A stretch of DNA of 64,000 nt, taken from NCBI GenBank assembly GCA_025924315.1, contig JAICIO010000008.1, forward strand, positions 22,143-86,142. The letters run 5' to 3'. The notes under the pieces were generated by a model. The model searched no databases and was not told where the DNA came from. It was given only the letters and a program-made list of their open reading frames with translations. A program made the position numbers and the translations under genes. The stretch comes from Phycisphaerae bacterium. Its GTDB lineage: Bacteria > Planctomycetota > Phycisphaerae > Tepidisphaerales > Tepidisphaeraceae. The first letter of the stretch is position 1. Every line of letters starts with the position of its first letter. Shown piece after piece: positions 7,210 through 16,057 of this stretch.

Positions 7210-9066
7210 TCAGCGGCCGCACCACCGCTGCCAGAATGTTCGGTAAGCCGATTCAATATCGCGGGTATACCCTTCGTAATTCATCAGCGGCGAAGCCAGC
7301 ATCCGCTCGCGGAGCGACGACCGAATCCCCTGCAATTCAGCAATGTTCTCACAACGCGCCTTCGCGAGTTCCACAAACTTCTCCTCGGTCCTCGAGACAA
7401 ACTGATCCGCCAGCTGCACATTCGACAACAAGCTCAACCCCGCGCGCGAGACGGGCAGCGCCCCACAAAGACTCACCACCGGCACGCCCATCCACAGTCC
7501 ATCGAGCGTCGTCGTGTGCCCGTTATACGAAAATGTGTCGAGGCAAAGATCTACCTCGTGATATCGCCTCAGGTATTGATCCCGCGGAGCGAAATCGCAG
7601 AACTCAACGCGCGATGGGTCGACCTGCAGATGCTTGAGCACATAACGTCGCGCGCTTCCCAGCGGCGCGAGCAGTTTCAGCCGCGACGCTGGAATCGCCT
7701 CCATCACGCGCTTCCACATCCGCAGAGTCGTCGGCGAGACTTTGCAAAAGTTGTTGAAGCAACCGAACGTGATGTACCCATTTCTTAGCGCAGGCAAATC
7801 ATTCACCGGCGTATCGTCAAAGGGATCAAAACACCAGAACGTATGTGGCAATCGATGCGACCGCTCTGCGTAAAGCTCATCAGTCTCGTCTGCGGGATCG
7901 AGATGCGGATCCGTTAACCGATAATCGATCGCCGTCAGTCCCGTCGTTCCAGGATATCCGAGATAGCTCACCTGCACCGGCGCAGGCTTCCGCGCAAACA
8001 TCGTCAGCCGATTCCTCGCCATGTGCAGCGTCAGATCGACCAGCACATCGATCCGGTCTTCGCGAATCTGCGCTGCCAGTTCATCATCCGACTTTCCAAA
8101 CACTTCTCGCCAATGATCGACACATCCGCGCATCGCGCGCGTCGCCTGATCTTCATTCCTCACGTCGCTGTAGCAGAAAACCTCAAACGCCTCGCGATCG
8201 TGATGCCGCAGCAGCGGCAGCACGAACATGCTCTGGCAATGCCCACGAAAATCCGGCGAGACGTAACCGATGCGCAGCGGCCGATCCGGCGAGCGATCGT
8301 TCGGCCACTCCGTGAATTGCCGAATTGACGGCAGAATCACCTGCCGCTCCCACTCCGCGTGCGCATCGCGCAGCGACTGCGGCGTCGTTCGTGGATCGAA
8401 ATGCATCGCGTAAAGCCGATTGCTCTGCAGCGCCGCGCACTGCGGATCGCGGGAAATCCCCTCTTCAAACGTCGCGATTGCCGAATCAAGCCGGCCCACA
8501 TCCTGCAGCAAGCATCCGAGATTATTGCGCGCTTCGGTGAATTCCGGATCGAGCGCGATCGCCCGCGAAAATGCCGCGATTGCCCCATCGAAGTCACGCA
8601 CCTTGCGCAGCGCGTGCCCCCGAAGGGTCAGCGCCTTGGGAAAGTTCGGTCGCAATTCGACCGCGCGGGCAAACGCGCGCTCCGCACGATCTTCCTCCCC
8701 CACCTGTGAATAGATCACCCCAGCTTCGTAATGAATCTGCGCGTCGCCGTTCGCACGGCGAAGTGCGCCTTCCACGTCCCCGAGCGCCTCGCTCAACCGA
8801 TTCAGCTCCACCTGCGCGCGCGCCGAGTCGAGAAGATATTTCGCGTTGGTTGGATCGAGCTCACGTGCGGACTGCAGAAGCTCCACAGCATCATCGTATG
8901 CTTCCGCAGCCGAGGCGAGTTTGGCGAGAAGGTGATAGGCAGGCGCGCAATCGGGTGACAGTTCGAGGATCTTGTTGCACAACGCTTCCGCCTGCTCGAG
9001 CCGCCCCTGGCTCAGCGCAAGAGACGCGCTCTGACATGCTGCTTCGATCGCGTCCTGCTCCGTCAT
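7210..9066 (-). CDS. TPR + GT41 (SPINDLY/OGT-like) O-glycosyltransferase
   Basis: 618 residues. The first 200 or so are tandem 34-residue tetratricopeptide repeats (for example AYHLLAKLASAAEAYDDAVE, IHYEAGVIYSQVGEEDRAER, ARNNLGCLLQDVGRLDSAI). Residues about 240-610 match the GT41 catalytic region of O-GlcNAc transferase and SPINDLY: RIGYVSPDFRGHCQSMFVLP, LVDLTLHMARNRL, PVQVSYLGYPGTTGL, ITFGCFNNFCKVSPTTLRMW, and VDLCLDTFSYNGHTTTLDGL. It would transfer a sugar from a nucleotide donor to Ser/Thr of proteins in the cytoplasm; donor and targets cannot be read from sequence. No signal peptide. It lies 27 bases after uvrB on the same strand. Confidence 0.9.
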   Translation of the reverse strand: MTEQDAIEAACQSASLALSQGRLEQAEALCNKILELSPDCAPAYHLLAKLASAAEAYDDAVELLQSARELDPTNAKYLLDSARAQVELNRLSEALGDVEGALRRANGDAQIHYEAGVIYSQVGEEDRAERAFARAVELRPNFPKALTLRGHALRKVRDFDGAIAAFSRAIALDPEFTEARNNLGCLLQDVGRLDSAIATFEEGISRDPQCAALQSNRLYAMHFDPRTTPQSLRDAHAEWERQVILPSIRQFTEWPNDRSPDRPLRIGYVSPDFRGHCQSMFVLPLLRHHDREAFEVFCYSDVRNEDQATRAMRGCVDHWREVFGKSDDELAAQIREDRIDVLVDLTLHMARNRLTMFARKPAPVQVSYLGYPGTTGLTAIDYRLTDPHLDPADETDELYAERSHRLPHTFWCFDPFDDTPVNDLPALRNGYITFGCFNNFCKVSPTTLRMWKRVMEAIPASRLKLLAPLGSARRYVLKHLQVDPSRVEFCDFAPRDQYLRRYHEVDLCLDTFSYNGHTTTLDGLWMGVPVVSLCGALPVSRAGLSLLSNVQLADQFVSRTEEKFVELAKARCENIAELQGIRSSLRERMLASPLMNYEGYTRDIESAYRTFWQRWCGR

Positions 9067-9093
9067 GCGATCAAGGCCTTTCCAAACGATCCA

Positions 9094-11160
9094 TCATTTG
9101 GCCATGCGACGCTTCGGCCGCGCGGGATTCTTCGGTTGCCAGATCTTCTGCCGCGATTCCGAATCGCTCACCGGCCCATTCGGGCTTACGATCGTTGGCG
9201 TGCCCTTGATCTCCGCGATCTTATCACGCAGTTGGGCCGCCCGCTCGAACTCGAGATTCTGCGCCGCCTGCAACATTTCCTCTTCGAGCAGCCGCACGAT
9301 CTCCGTCTGATCGAACTGCGAATCGTTCGCGTGAATCGCTTCCTGCGCGGTCTTGCGCGCTTTCACTTCCGATTCGAGCGACGCACGAATCGCCTTTTGC
9401 ACCGTCTGCGGAGTGATGCCGTGCTCGGCGTTGTACTTCCTCTGGATCTCACGGCGGCGCGACGTTTCGTCAATCGCCTTCTGCATCGCGGGCGTGACCG
9501 TGTCGGCGTAAAGAATCACCTTCGCGTTGACGTTTCGTGCGGCGCGGCCAATCGTCTGAATGAGCGACGTCTCGCTTCGCAGGAATCCTGCCTTATCGGC
9601 ATCGAGAATTGCGACCATCGACACTTCCGGCAGATCCAAGCCTTCGCGCAGCAGATTGATCCCGACAAGCACGTCGAAATCGCCTTTACGAAGGTCCGTG
9701 AGAATCTCCACGCGCTCCAGCGTCTGAATCTCGCTATGCAGATACCGCCCGCGAATACCGGCTTCCTGGATGTAAGCGCTTAAATCTTCGGCCAGTCGTT
9801 TCGTCAAAGTCGTAACGAGCACGCGCTCGCCCGCCTCCGCGCGCTGCTTGATCTCTGCGAGCAGATGCGGCACCTGACCCTGCGCCGGTTGCACGATGAT
9901 TTCCGGATCAACCAGGCCCGTCGGACGAATCACTTGCTCGACAACTTCGCCGCCCGTCTTCTCTAGTTCGTACTTCGCGGGCGTCGCGCTCACGAACAGC
10001 ACGTTGTGCCACATCTGCTCGAACTCTTCGAACTTCAGCGGGCGGTTATCGAGCGCGCTTGGCAAACGGAAGCCGTGATCGACGAGCACCTGCTTGCGTT
10101 GCTGATCGCCGTTGAACATCGCCTTGATCTGGGGAAGCGTCACGTGCGATTCGTCGATGATCAGCAGGTAATCCTTCGGGAAATAGTCGATCAGCGTGTA
10201 GGGCTTCTCACCTGGCTGACGACCATCAAGATGGCGGCTGTAGTTCTCGATGCCGGAGCAATAGCCGACCTCGAGCATCATCTCCAGATCGTATTTCGTC
10301 CGCGCGAGCAACCGCTGCGCTTCGAGCAGCTTCCCCTGCCCGCGGAGCTTCATCACTTGAATGTCGAGCTCATCGCGGATGTTCTGCACCGCCTGATGCA
10401 GGCGATCTTCCGGCATGACATAGTGAACTGCGGGATAGATGAAGATCTGGTCTTCGTCTTTCAGCAACTCACCCGTCAACGGATTGATCATCTGGATGGA
10501 CGTGATCTCGTCGCCGAAGAATTCGATGCGGTAGGCGAACTCTTCGTACGAAGGGTGCAACTCGACCACATCGCCGCGTACGCGAAATGTCGCACGTTTG
10601 AAGTCGATGTCGTTGCGGCTGTACTGCAGATCGATCAGCTTCCGCAGCATTTCATCGCGATCGGTTTCGACCCCGGTGCGAATCGGCAGCACGCTCTTGC
10701 GATACTGTTCCGGTGAACCGAGGCCGAAGATGCAGCTTACCGAAGCGACGAGCAGCACATCATTGCGACTCACCAGATTACTCGTCGCCGCGAGTCGCAA
10801 CCGATCCAAGTCATCATTTCGCGAGGCGTCTTTCTCGATGTAGATGTCGCGCTGCGGGATGTACGCTTCCGGCTGATAGTAGTCGTAATAACTGACGAAG
10901 TAGCCGACGGCGTTGTTGGGAAACAGTTCCTTAAATTCTTCGTAGAGCTGCGCCGCCAGCGTCTTGTTGTGGCTGATCACAAGCGTCGGCCGATTTACGC
11001 GCGCGATCGTATGCGCCATCGAAAACGTCTTGCCCGATCCCGTAACGCCCATCAGCGTTTGAAACTTCCGCCCCTCCATCACACCGCGCGCGAGCTTATC
11101 GATCGCCTGCGGCTGATCGCCTTGTGGTTCGAACGGACTGACGACTTCGAATTTGCCCAT
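9094..11160 (-). CDS. uvrB: Excinuclease ABC subunit B
   Basis: 688 residues, typical length. DNA-damage recognition helicase of nucleotide excision repair, partner of UvrA and UvrC. Walker A GVTGSGKT at 38-45; the DNA-wedging beta-hairpin [24 protein letters not shown]-like box [11 protein letters not shown]; helicase motif [20 protein letters not shown] and [10 protein letters not shown]-terminal UVR domain [20 protein letters not shown] that binds UvrC. A basic Pro-Lys-Arg tail follows. The sequence is complete and no key residue is missing. Confidence 0.98.
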   Translation of the reverse strand: MGKFEVVSPFEPQGDQPQAIDKLARGVMEGRKFQTLMGVTGSGKTFSMAHTIARVNRPTLVISHNKTLAAQLYEEFKELFPNNAVGYFVSYYDYYQPEAYIPQRDIYIEKDASRNDDLDRLRLAATSNLVSRNDVLLVASVSCIFGLGSPEQYRKSVLPIRTGVETDRDEMLRKLIDLQYSRNDIDFKRATFRVRGDVVELHPSYEEFAYRIEFFGDEITSIQMINPLTGELLKDEDQIFIYPAVHYVMPEDRLHQAVQNIRDELDIQVMKLRGQGKLLEAQRLLARTKYDLEMMLEVGYCSGIENYSRHLDGRQPGEKPYTLIDYFPKDYLLIIDESHVTLPQIKAMFNGDQQRKQVLVDHGFRLPSALDNRPLKFEEFEQMWHNVLFVSATPAKYELEKTGGEVVEQVIRPTGLVDPEIIVQPAQGQVPHLLAEIKQRAEAGERVLVTTLTKRLAEDLSAYIQEAGIRGRYLHSEIQTLERVEILTDLRKGDFDVLVGINLLREGLDLPEVSMVAILDADKAGFLRSETSLIQTIGRAARNVNAKVILYADTVTPAMQKAIDETSRRREIQRKYNAEHGITPQTVQKAIRASLESEVKARKTAQEAIHANDSQFDQTEIVRLLEEEMLQAAQNLEFERAAQLRDKIAEIKGTPTIVSPNGPVSDSESRQKIWQPKNPARPKRRMAK

Positions 11161-11201
11161 CGATTAGCTCCAGCGTAGCAATAATCATAGGCAGGGACAG
11201 A

Positions 11202-11810
11202 CTAAAGCGATGAAGCTTCACGTTCGAAGGGAATGAAATTCACATCACGGTAAACTTCGGCCAACGAGAGCGTGATTTCGAGTGACTTGAGCGGGATGTT
11301 CGACTGCATTCCATTCTCATAAGAAAAAACCCATGTGCCGTCGTCTAACAGATGGAAGGTTTCGATCCGTGGCGCATTCTGTGAAATCAAGACGTACTCA
11401 CGAAGGGATTCAATGCTGAGGTAATTTTCGAACTTCGCGCCGCGATCGTAGGCCTCGGTCGAAGGTGAGAGAATCTCAACGATCAGCTTCGGATTCAGAA
11501 TGCTGCCTCGCGATGGATCGCTCGTACCGACTTGTGTAGGGCCACAGATCACACTGACGTCTGGATATGTAAACAGGCTGGTGGCCGGAATATGAATGCG
11601 AAGGTTGCTGTCATAGACACGACACGGCTTGCCGATGAGCGCATTACCCAACGCTCGCACCAGGTTGGAATTAATCAAACTATGATTCTCCGACGCGCCC
11701 GCCATCGCGAAGATCTCGCCTCGGAAATACTCATGCTTATCGAGCGATGCTTCTTCAAGCTTCAAATACTCTTCGGGCGTATATCGCTTCTTAGACTCCG
11801 CCGTGTTCAT
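11202..11810 (-). CDS. Uma2-family (DUF820) PD-(D/E)xK endonuclease-like protein
   Basis: 202 residues. N-terminal YTPEEYLKLEEAS and HEYFRGEIFAMAGAS, central LFTYPDVSVIC, then LIVEILSPSTEAYDRGAKFE and LREYVLIS: the standard Uma2/DUF820 pattern, with the PD...EILSPST...K arrangement of a restriction-nuclease fold. Family members are abundant in cyanobacteria and planctomycetes, usually as multiple paralogues of unknown role; some may be linked to mobile elements. The nuclease residues look intact (Asp in YPDV, Glu in VEIL). It lies between the ComEA-like gene and uvrB, 43 and 41 bases away, but a functional link is not implied. Confidence 0.88.
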   Translation of the reverse strand: MNTAESKKRYTPEEYLKLEEASLDKHEYFRGEIFAMAGASENHSLINSNLVRALGNALIGKPCRVYDSNLRIHIPATSLFTYPDVSVICGPTQVGTSDPSRGSILNPKLIVEILSPSTEAYDRGAKFENYLSIESLREYVLISQNAPRIETFHLLDDGTWVFSYENGMQSNIPLKSLEITLSLAEVYRDVNFIPFEREASSL

Positions 11811-11853
11811 AACATTAGCCTATCGATTGCAGTACAATCGGCCAACAAAAACT

Positions 11854-12291
11854 CTATGGGCGCGTGCTTGACGAAGGTGACGTGTGGAATATGAGATACG
11901 GTTTCAATTGCGCGATCGTCGCGGCGCCGATGCCTTGAATCTTTAGCATGTCCTCCAGGCGTTCGAACGGGAGGCCTTTTCGGCGATCGCGCTGCCATTT
12001 CTCGCGATAGGCGACCATGTCTTTGGCGCGCTTTTCGCCGATCGTAGGAAGCGCTGCGAGCGTGGCGACGTCGGCGGTGTTGGGGTCGATACGGTCGGCG
12101 AGTTCATTCATCCTGGCGGGAACGTTCGGCTGCGGATCGGAGACGTAGTGACGGTTGAGGAAATAACGAATCGTGATGTATGTCGCGAGGATGAGCAGGA
12201 GGCCGACCAAGACGCTTCGCTGCGAAGCCGTCCACGGCGGGGGGATCGGGCCGTTCGGAGCGGACTGTTTAGTTCCCCCGCTTTCGGTCAT
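11854..12291 (-). CDS. ComEA-like membrane-anchored helix-hairpin-helix protein
   Basis: 145 residues from the ATG at 12291, which overlaps the stop of the upstream gene as ATGA; a longer frame to 12510 is open but lies inside that gene. Residues about 24-42 (SVLVGLLLILATYITIRYFL) form one transmembrane helix. Residues about 68-135 hold two helix-hairpin-helix elements: IDPNTADVATLAALPTIGEK-RAKDMVAYRE and LEDMLKIQGIGAATIAQLKP, the DNA-binding fold of ComEA, the receptor that binds incoming DNA in natural transformation. Topology puts the HhH domain outside the membrane or on its inner face; without a second marker I cannot tell. Translational coupling to a GH10-like protein is unusual for comEA. 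Confidence 0.82.
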   Translation of the reverse strand: MTESGGTKQSAPNGPIPPPWTASQRSVLVGLLLILATYITIRYFLNRHYVSDPQPNVPARMNELADRIDPNTADVATLAALPTIGEKRAKDMVAYREKWQRDRRKGLPFERLEDMLKIQGIGAATIAQLKPYLIFHTSPSSSTRP

Positions 12292-13793
12292 GTCTTTTTC
12301 CGCTGAAACTGTTCGCGAAGTTCCTGGAGCTTTTTGAACGCGGGCTTGGGCTTGAGCAGATCGTCGAGCACGCCTCCGCCGGGAATGGTCGGGTTGTCGT
12401 CCGACAGATTTCCCCACGCGATGCTCTCGACATACGGCTTGCTCAGCGCCATGCGATAAACCGCCTCGAGCCAATCCGCCTGAAGCTGCGGATCCCACGG
12501 GCGATGCCATCGCCCCGCCTGCGAGGGGTCGAGGTGACCTTCGGACTTATCCGCGGGATCCGGTGTAGCCCGATCCGGTGCGCTCACCGATGTCAAAAAC
12601 ACCGGCCGGCCGATCGTCGAGAACCGATCGAGCATGCTGCTCACCTGAAATAGATCGCGCGTGTATCCGCCAGGTGTCGGCACGCCCGTCTCCAGTTCCA
12701 ATCCGAACGCTTCAAAGTTCACGCCGGCTTGCGCAACCATTTCCGCGTAAAGCATCGGCGGAACGCTCGTCGCGCCCTTCGCGTGATATTCGCCATATGG
12801 TTGGGTCACCGTCACGAGCGTGCGCGCGTTGGGCAGGATCGCCTTCACCTGCGACACGAGCAGTCGTGTGAGCTCGATGATCTGCTCGAAGCTCAGCGTG
12901 AAATTGCTGTTGGTGTGCAATCCGGAAACGACGTTCCACACCGAAACGCCCTTGCGATATCGCTGCACCACCTTCTGCACATATTCATATGCCAGCTCGC
13001 GAAGGGTGTCGTAGTCGTGTTCCCAGATGAACATCCAGTCCGGCACGGCATCGTCGTTCAGGTTGATGAGCGGGCCGGCGACGATGGGCACGCGCTTCTT
13101 CGTGAGCAGTTCGACCCATTCGTCCGTCGGCTCGGTGATGAAGGTGTCTTCTTCCGGCTGAAGTTGTTTCCAGCTCATCGGAAGGACGGCGTAGTCGAAA
13201 TTCTCAACAAGCGTGTCTTTGTACTTCTGATTCTGCACGGTCGAATCGACGCGGCAGCCGAAGATGTGCTTCGCAAAGGCATTGGCGGAGCGTCGGCGGT
13301 TGATGAGCAGGTCGGCGTGGAATTTCGATAATTCTTCAGATAAGTCGAGCGCGATTTCCAGGGCATGATCGGCGACTTTTGCCGCTTCGCCCGGCGTGTC
13401 GAGCAGGCCGAGCGCATCGGCGAACATCGCCTGCGCTTCGCGAAAACGCGTCGTGTATTTCTCTGCGCGCGGAAAATCGAACAGATTCCAATCTTCCTGT
13501 TTCTGGACGATCTTCATCAGCCGGCAGCGCGCCAGCTCGACATTCAGGTTGTATGGCTTCTCGCGCGGCGGGAGGCGCGTCGTTTCGAGGTGATACTCGC
13601 CCATCGGGCCGAGGTCCCACATCAGGCTCACGCCCGCGGCGTGCTCGTCCGTGCGCGTGAGGACAAGCAGCCCATCGACAAATTTGATATCGCCGGGAAT
13701 GGGAACGCTCTCCGGCCCCATCGCGACCGCGGAGATCGGCGTGAAGCTCGTGACACGCTCACCGTCTTTGTAAATCTCAAACGTGATCGGCAT
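12288..13793 (-). CDS. GH10-fold protein lacking both catalytic glutamates
   Basis: 501 residues, no signal peptide. An N-terminal beta-rich domain (about 1-150) precedes a TIM-barrel region with clear glycoside hydrolase family 10 landmarks: ENFDYAVLPMSWKQLQPEED (like the NFN...ENxMKW..IEP strand), PIVAGPLINL and PDWMF (like GHTLVWH and PDW), VSVWNVVSGLHTNSNF (like the acid/base strand WDVVNEA), GRPVFLTSVSAPD (like the nucleophile strand ITELD) and VESIAWGNLSDD (like the last strand ending in a WgxxD). The acid/base Glu is replaced by Gly (WNVVSG) and the nucleophile Glu by Val or Ser (TSVS). It is therefore probably not a xylanase; a sugar-binding or structural role is more likely (inference). 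Stop codon overlaps the ComEA-like start. Confidence 0.7.
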   Translation of the reverse strand: MPITFEIYKDGERVTSFTPISAVAMGPESVPIPGDIKFVDGLLVLTRTDEHAAGVSLMWDLGPMGEYHLETTRLPPREKPYNLNVELARCRLMKIVQKQEDWNLFDFPRAEKYTTRFREAQAMFADALGLLDTPGEAAKVADHALEIALDLSEELSKFHADLLINRRRSANAFAKHIFGCRVDSTVQNQKYKDTLVENFDYAVLPMSWKQLQPEEDTFITEPTDEWVELLTKKRVPIVAGPLINLNDDAVPDWMFIWEHDYDTLRELAYEYVQKVVQRYRKGVSVWNVVSGLHTNSNFTLSFEQIIELTRLLVSQVKAILPNARTLVTVTQPYGEYHAKGATSVPPMLYAEMVAQAGVNFEAFGLELETGVPTPGGYTRDLFQVSSMLDRFSTIGRPVFLTSVSAPDRATPDPADKSEGHLDPSQAGRWHRPWDPQLQADWLEAVYRMALSKPYVESIAWGNLSDDNPTIPGGGVLDDLLKPKPAFKKLQELREQFQRKKT

Positions 13794-13880
13794 AAACTCC
13801 GCCCGACGACCTACCCCGCCATCGCGGGCGGCATCTTAGCAGAGATGCGCGAGCGCTCAAATTCCCGAACTCCTGGGCCG

Positions 13881-13908
13881 TTGCGTTTCGTCTCTTACAC
13901 TCTACTGT
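13881..13908 (+). promoter_or_regulatory. Candidate promoter of purC with near-leaderless transcript
   Basis: TTGCGT at 13881-13886 and TACTGT at 13903-13908, spacer 16. A start site about 7 bases downstream would fall at or within a few bases of the ATG at 13918, and no Shine-Dalgarno sequence is seen there. Confidence 0.45.
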
Positions 13909-13917
13909 GGTCCAACG

Positions 13918-14805
13918 ATGCAAGAGGCGATGCTGCAATCCGATCTGCCCTTTCCCGTCCGTCGCGGCAAGGTTCGCGACGTGTACGACCTTGGTGAAAC
14001 GCTGCTCATCGTCGCCACCGATCGTATCAGCGCGTTTGATTGCATCATGCCCAACGGCATCCCGGACAAGGGAAAGATTCTCACGGCGCTGAGCCTCTTC
14101 TGGTTCGAAAAGTTTCCGCAGATCCCAAACCACCTCATCGCGACGGAAGTCGCTGACTACCCGTCGTCGCTTAAGCCGTTCGCGCAGCAGATCGCTGGTC
14201 GATCGATGCTGGTGAAGAAGGCGAAGGTCGTGCCGATTGAGTGCGTGGCGCGCGGGTATCTCGCGGGCTCGGGGTGGAAGGAATATCAGCAATCGCAGCG
14301 CGTCTGCGGGGTGATGCTGCCCGCCGGATTGAAGCAATCGGACAAGCTGCCGGAGCCGATCTTCACGCCCGCGACGAAAGAAGAATCCGGCCACGACATC
14401 AACATCAGCTTCGCGGAGACGGTGAAGCGGATCGGCGCGCCGCTGGCGCAGGAGCTGAGCGAGCGAACGCTGTGGCTTTATCAAAACGCCGCGGACTATG
14501 CCTCCACACGTGGCGTGATCATCGCGGACACGAAATTCGAGTTCGGCCAGCTACCGGACGGCAAGCTCATCCTCGTCGATGAAATTCTCACACCGGATAG
14601 CTCGCGCTTCTGGCCGGCGGATCAATATCAACCGGGCCGCGATCAACCAAGTTTTGATAAACAGTTCGTTCGCAACTGGCTCGAAACTCAGCCATGGGAC
14701 AAGACCCCGCCGGCCCCGGCTCTTCCGGCGGATGTCGTGCAGGGGACGCGAAATCGCTATCTCGAAGCGTACGTCGAGCTCACCGGTCACACGCTCGCGC
14801 TCTGA
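13918..14805 (+). CDS. purC: Phosphoribosylaminoimidazole-succinocarboxamide synthase
   Basis: 295 residues, the length of the longer SAICAR synthetases. ATP-dependent condensation of CAIR with aspartate in purine biosynthesis. Recognisable segments: RRGKVRDVYDLGETLLIVAT at 15-35 with the nucleotide-binding GKVRD, DRISAFDCIMPNGIPDKGKI, ECVARGYLAGSGWKEYQ near 107-124, SGHDINISFAE, RGVIIADTKFEFG, LVDEILTPDSSRFWP and the C-terminal GTRNRYLEAYVELTG. Start could also be the Met four codons later (MLQSDLP). It stands alone and is divergent from the GH10-like gene; a candidate promoter overlaps the short gap. Confidence 0.97.
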   Translation: MQEAMLQSDLPFPVRRGKVRDVYDLGETLLIVATDRISAFDCIMPNGIPDKGKILTALSLFWFEKFPQIPNHLIATEVADYPSSLKPFAQQIAGRSMLVKKAKVVPIECVARGYLAGSGWKEYQQSQRVCGVMLPAGLKQSDKLPEPIFTPATKEESGHDINISFAETVKRIGAPLAQELSERTLWLYQNAADYASTRGVIIADTKFEFGQLPDGKLILVDEILTPDSSRFWPADQYQPGRDQPSFDKQFVRNWLETQPWDKTPPAPALPADVVQGTRNRYLEAYVELTGHTLAL

Positions 14806-14845
14806 TTCCCGCACAATTCCAAATCGACAGCGGTGACGGTATGGT

Positions 14846-16057
14846 GTGCGACCTTTGAATACCGCACACGTTCTTTTTTACCTTTATCTTTTGATCGGCC
14901 CGCTCGCCATCGCGGGACTGAGCGCATTGCTGCTGCTCGGTCGCTCGCGCATGTCGCGCCTGGAGAAATGGCGCGGCGGACTGCCCGAGAATCCTCCGCA
15001 CGTGACGATTCTCGTCCCCGCGAAAGACGAGGGCGCGCGAATTCGCGTGTGCCTCGAATCGGTTCTGAAACAGGATTATCCGAACTTCTCCGTCATCGCG
15101 GTGGATGACCGCAGCACGGACGAAACTGGCGCGGAAATGGATGCAGTCGCGGCGCAGCATCCGAACATGCGCGTGGTGCACGTCACGAATCTCCCGGCGA
15201 ATTGGCTCGGCAAATGCCATGCGCTTGCGTCAGGGACGAAGCTCGCGAACGATCCTGCGGGCAAGCCATCGGAGTGGCTGTTCTTTGTCGATTCAGATGT
15301 GATTGTTGCGCCGAACGCACTTTCGTCCGCGTTGTCGATCTCGCACGCGCGGAATTACGACATGCTCACGGTGCTCACGGCGCTGGAGTGCTATTCATTT
15401 TTGGAACGGCTCGTGTTGCCGGTCGCCGCAGCGGCGTGGTCGATCATCTACACGATCTCGATGACGAACAACGACCAGCGGCCGGAGGTCGCGACCGCGA
15501 ATGGGCAGTTCATTCTCATGCGCCGCAGCGCATACGATTCGATCGGCGGACATGAAGCGGTGCGCACCGACGTCTGCGAAGATGTTGAGCTCGCGCGATT
15601 GCTGAAGTCGAAAAAGCATCCCGTTCGCTTTTTCGCCGGCGCTCATCTCGCCTCGACGCGCATGAACTCGAGCATGGCTTCCATGTTTCACGGCTGGGGC
15701 CGCATTTATTCCGGCAGCGGATCGCGAAAGCCCCTGCGACTCATCACCGCGATGCTCGTTATGTTGCTCAATGGACTCTCCGTTTATGCCGCCCTCGCAT
15801 GGGGCATTTTCGCGTGTGTGAAGTACAACGAAGTCCGCTGGCTGATCGCGGCGGTCGTTCACTACGGCATTCTCACGTGGATCTTCGCGAAGATTTATCG
15901 ATGGAGTCACAACACGGTCTTCTACGCCCCGCTGTTTCCAGTCTCGGGCGGGATCGTGCTGGGAATCCTGGGCTTCTCGCTGCACATGTGCCGTACCGGC
16001 AAGGTGCGGTGGCGCAACACTACCTACGACCTCGTGGCGATGGCGCAGTCGAAGTGA
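14846..16057 (+). CDS. Membrane-bound GT2 glycosyltransferase (HpnB/ceramide-type)
   Basis: 403 residues from a GTG start; no strong ribosome site, so a nearby TTG at 14855 is possible. One N-terminal transmembrane helix (about 9-33), a cytoplasmic GT-A domain, and three or four C-terminal helices (from about 285). Catalytic motifs: VTILVPAKDEGARI, VDDRSTDETG near 86-95, the DxD metal site in FFVDSDVIV near 142-150, and DVCEDVELARLLK as the acceptor-side ED motif; a FHGWGRIYSG segment sits where processive enzymes have QxxRW. The layout resembles hopanoid-associated HpnB and ceramide glucosyltransferases, so a lipid acceptor is likely (inference). Its last 38 bases overlap the end of the convergent downstream gene. 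Confidence 0.85.
   Translation: MRPLNTAHVLFYLYLLIGPLAIAGLSALLLLGRSRMSRLEKWRGGLPENPPHVTILVPAKDEGARIRVCLESVLKQDYPNFSVIAVDDRSTDETGAEMDAVAAQHPNMRVVHVTNLPANWLGKCHALASGTKLANDPAGKPSEWLFFVDSDVIVAPNALSSALSISHARNYDMLTVLTALECYSFLERLVLPVAAAAWSIIYTISMTNNDQRPEVATANGQFILMRRSAYDSIGGHEAVRTDVCEDVELARLLKSKKHPVRFFAGAHLASTRMNSSMASMFHGWGRIYSGSGSRKPLRLITAMLVMLLNGLSVYAALAWGIFACVKYNEVRWLIAAVVHYGILTWIFAKIYRWSHNTVFYAPLFPVSGGIVLGILGFSLHMCRTGKVRWRNTTYDLVAMAQSK

Noticed and set aside
6190..7788. 532-codon plus-strand open frame opposite nadC and the GT41 gene
   Set aside because: Crosses two clear genes of the other strand and gives a translation rich in Arg, His and Gln without known domains.
12288..13793. Active endo-xylanase annotation for the GH10-like protein
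   Set aside because: Both catalytic Glu positions carry other residues and there is no signal peptide.
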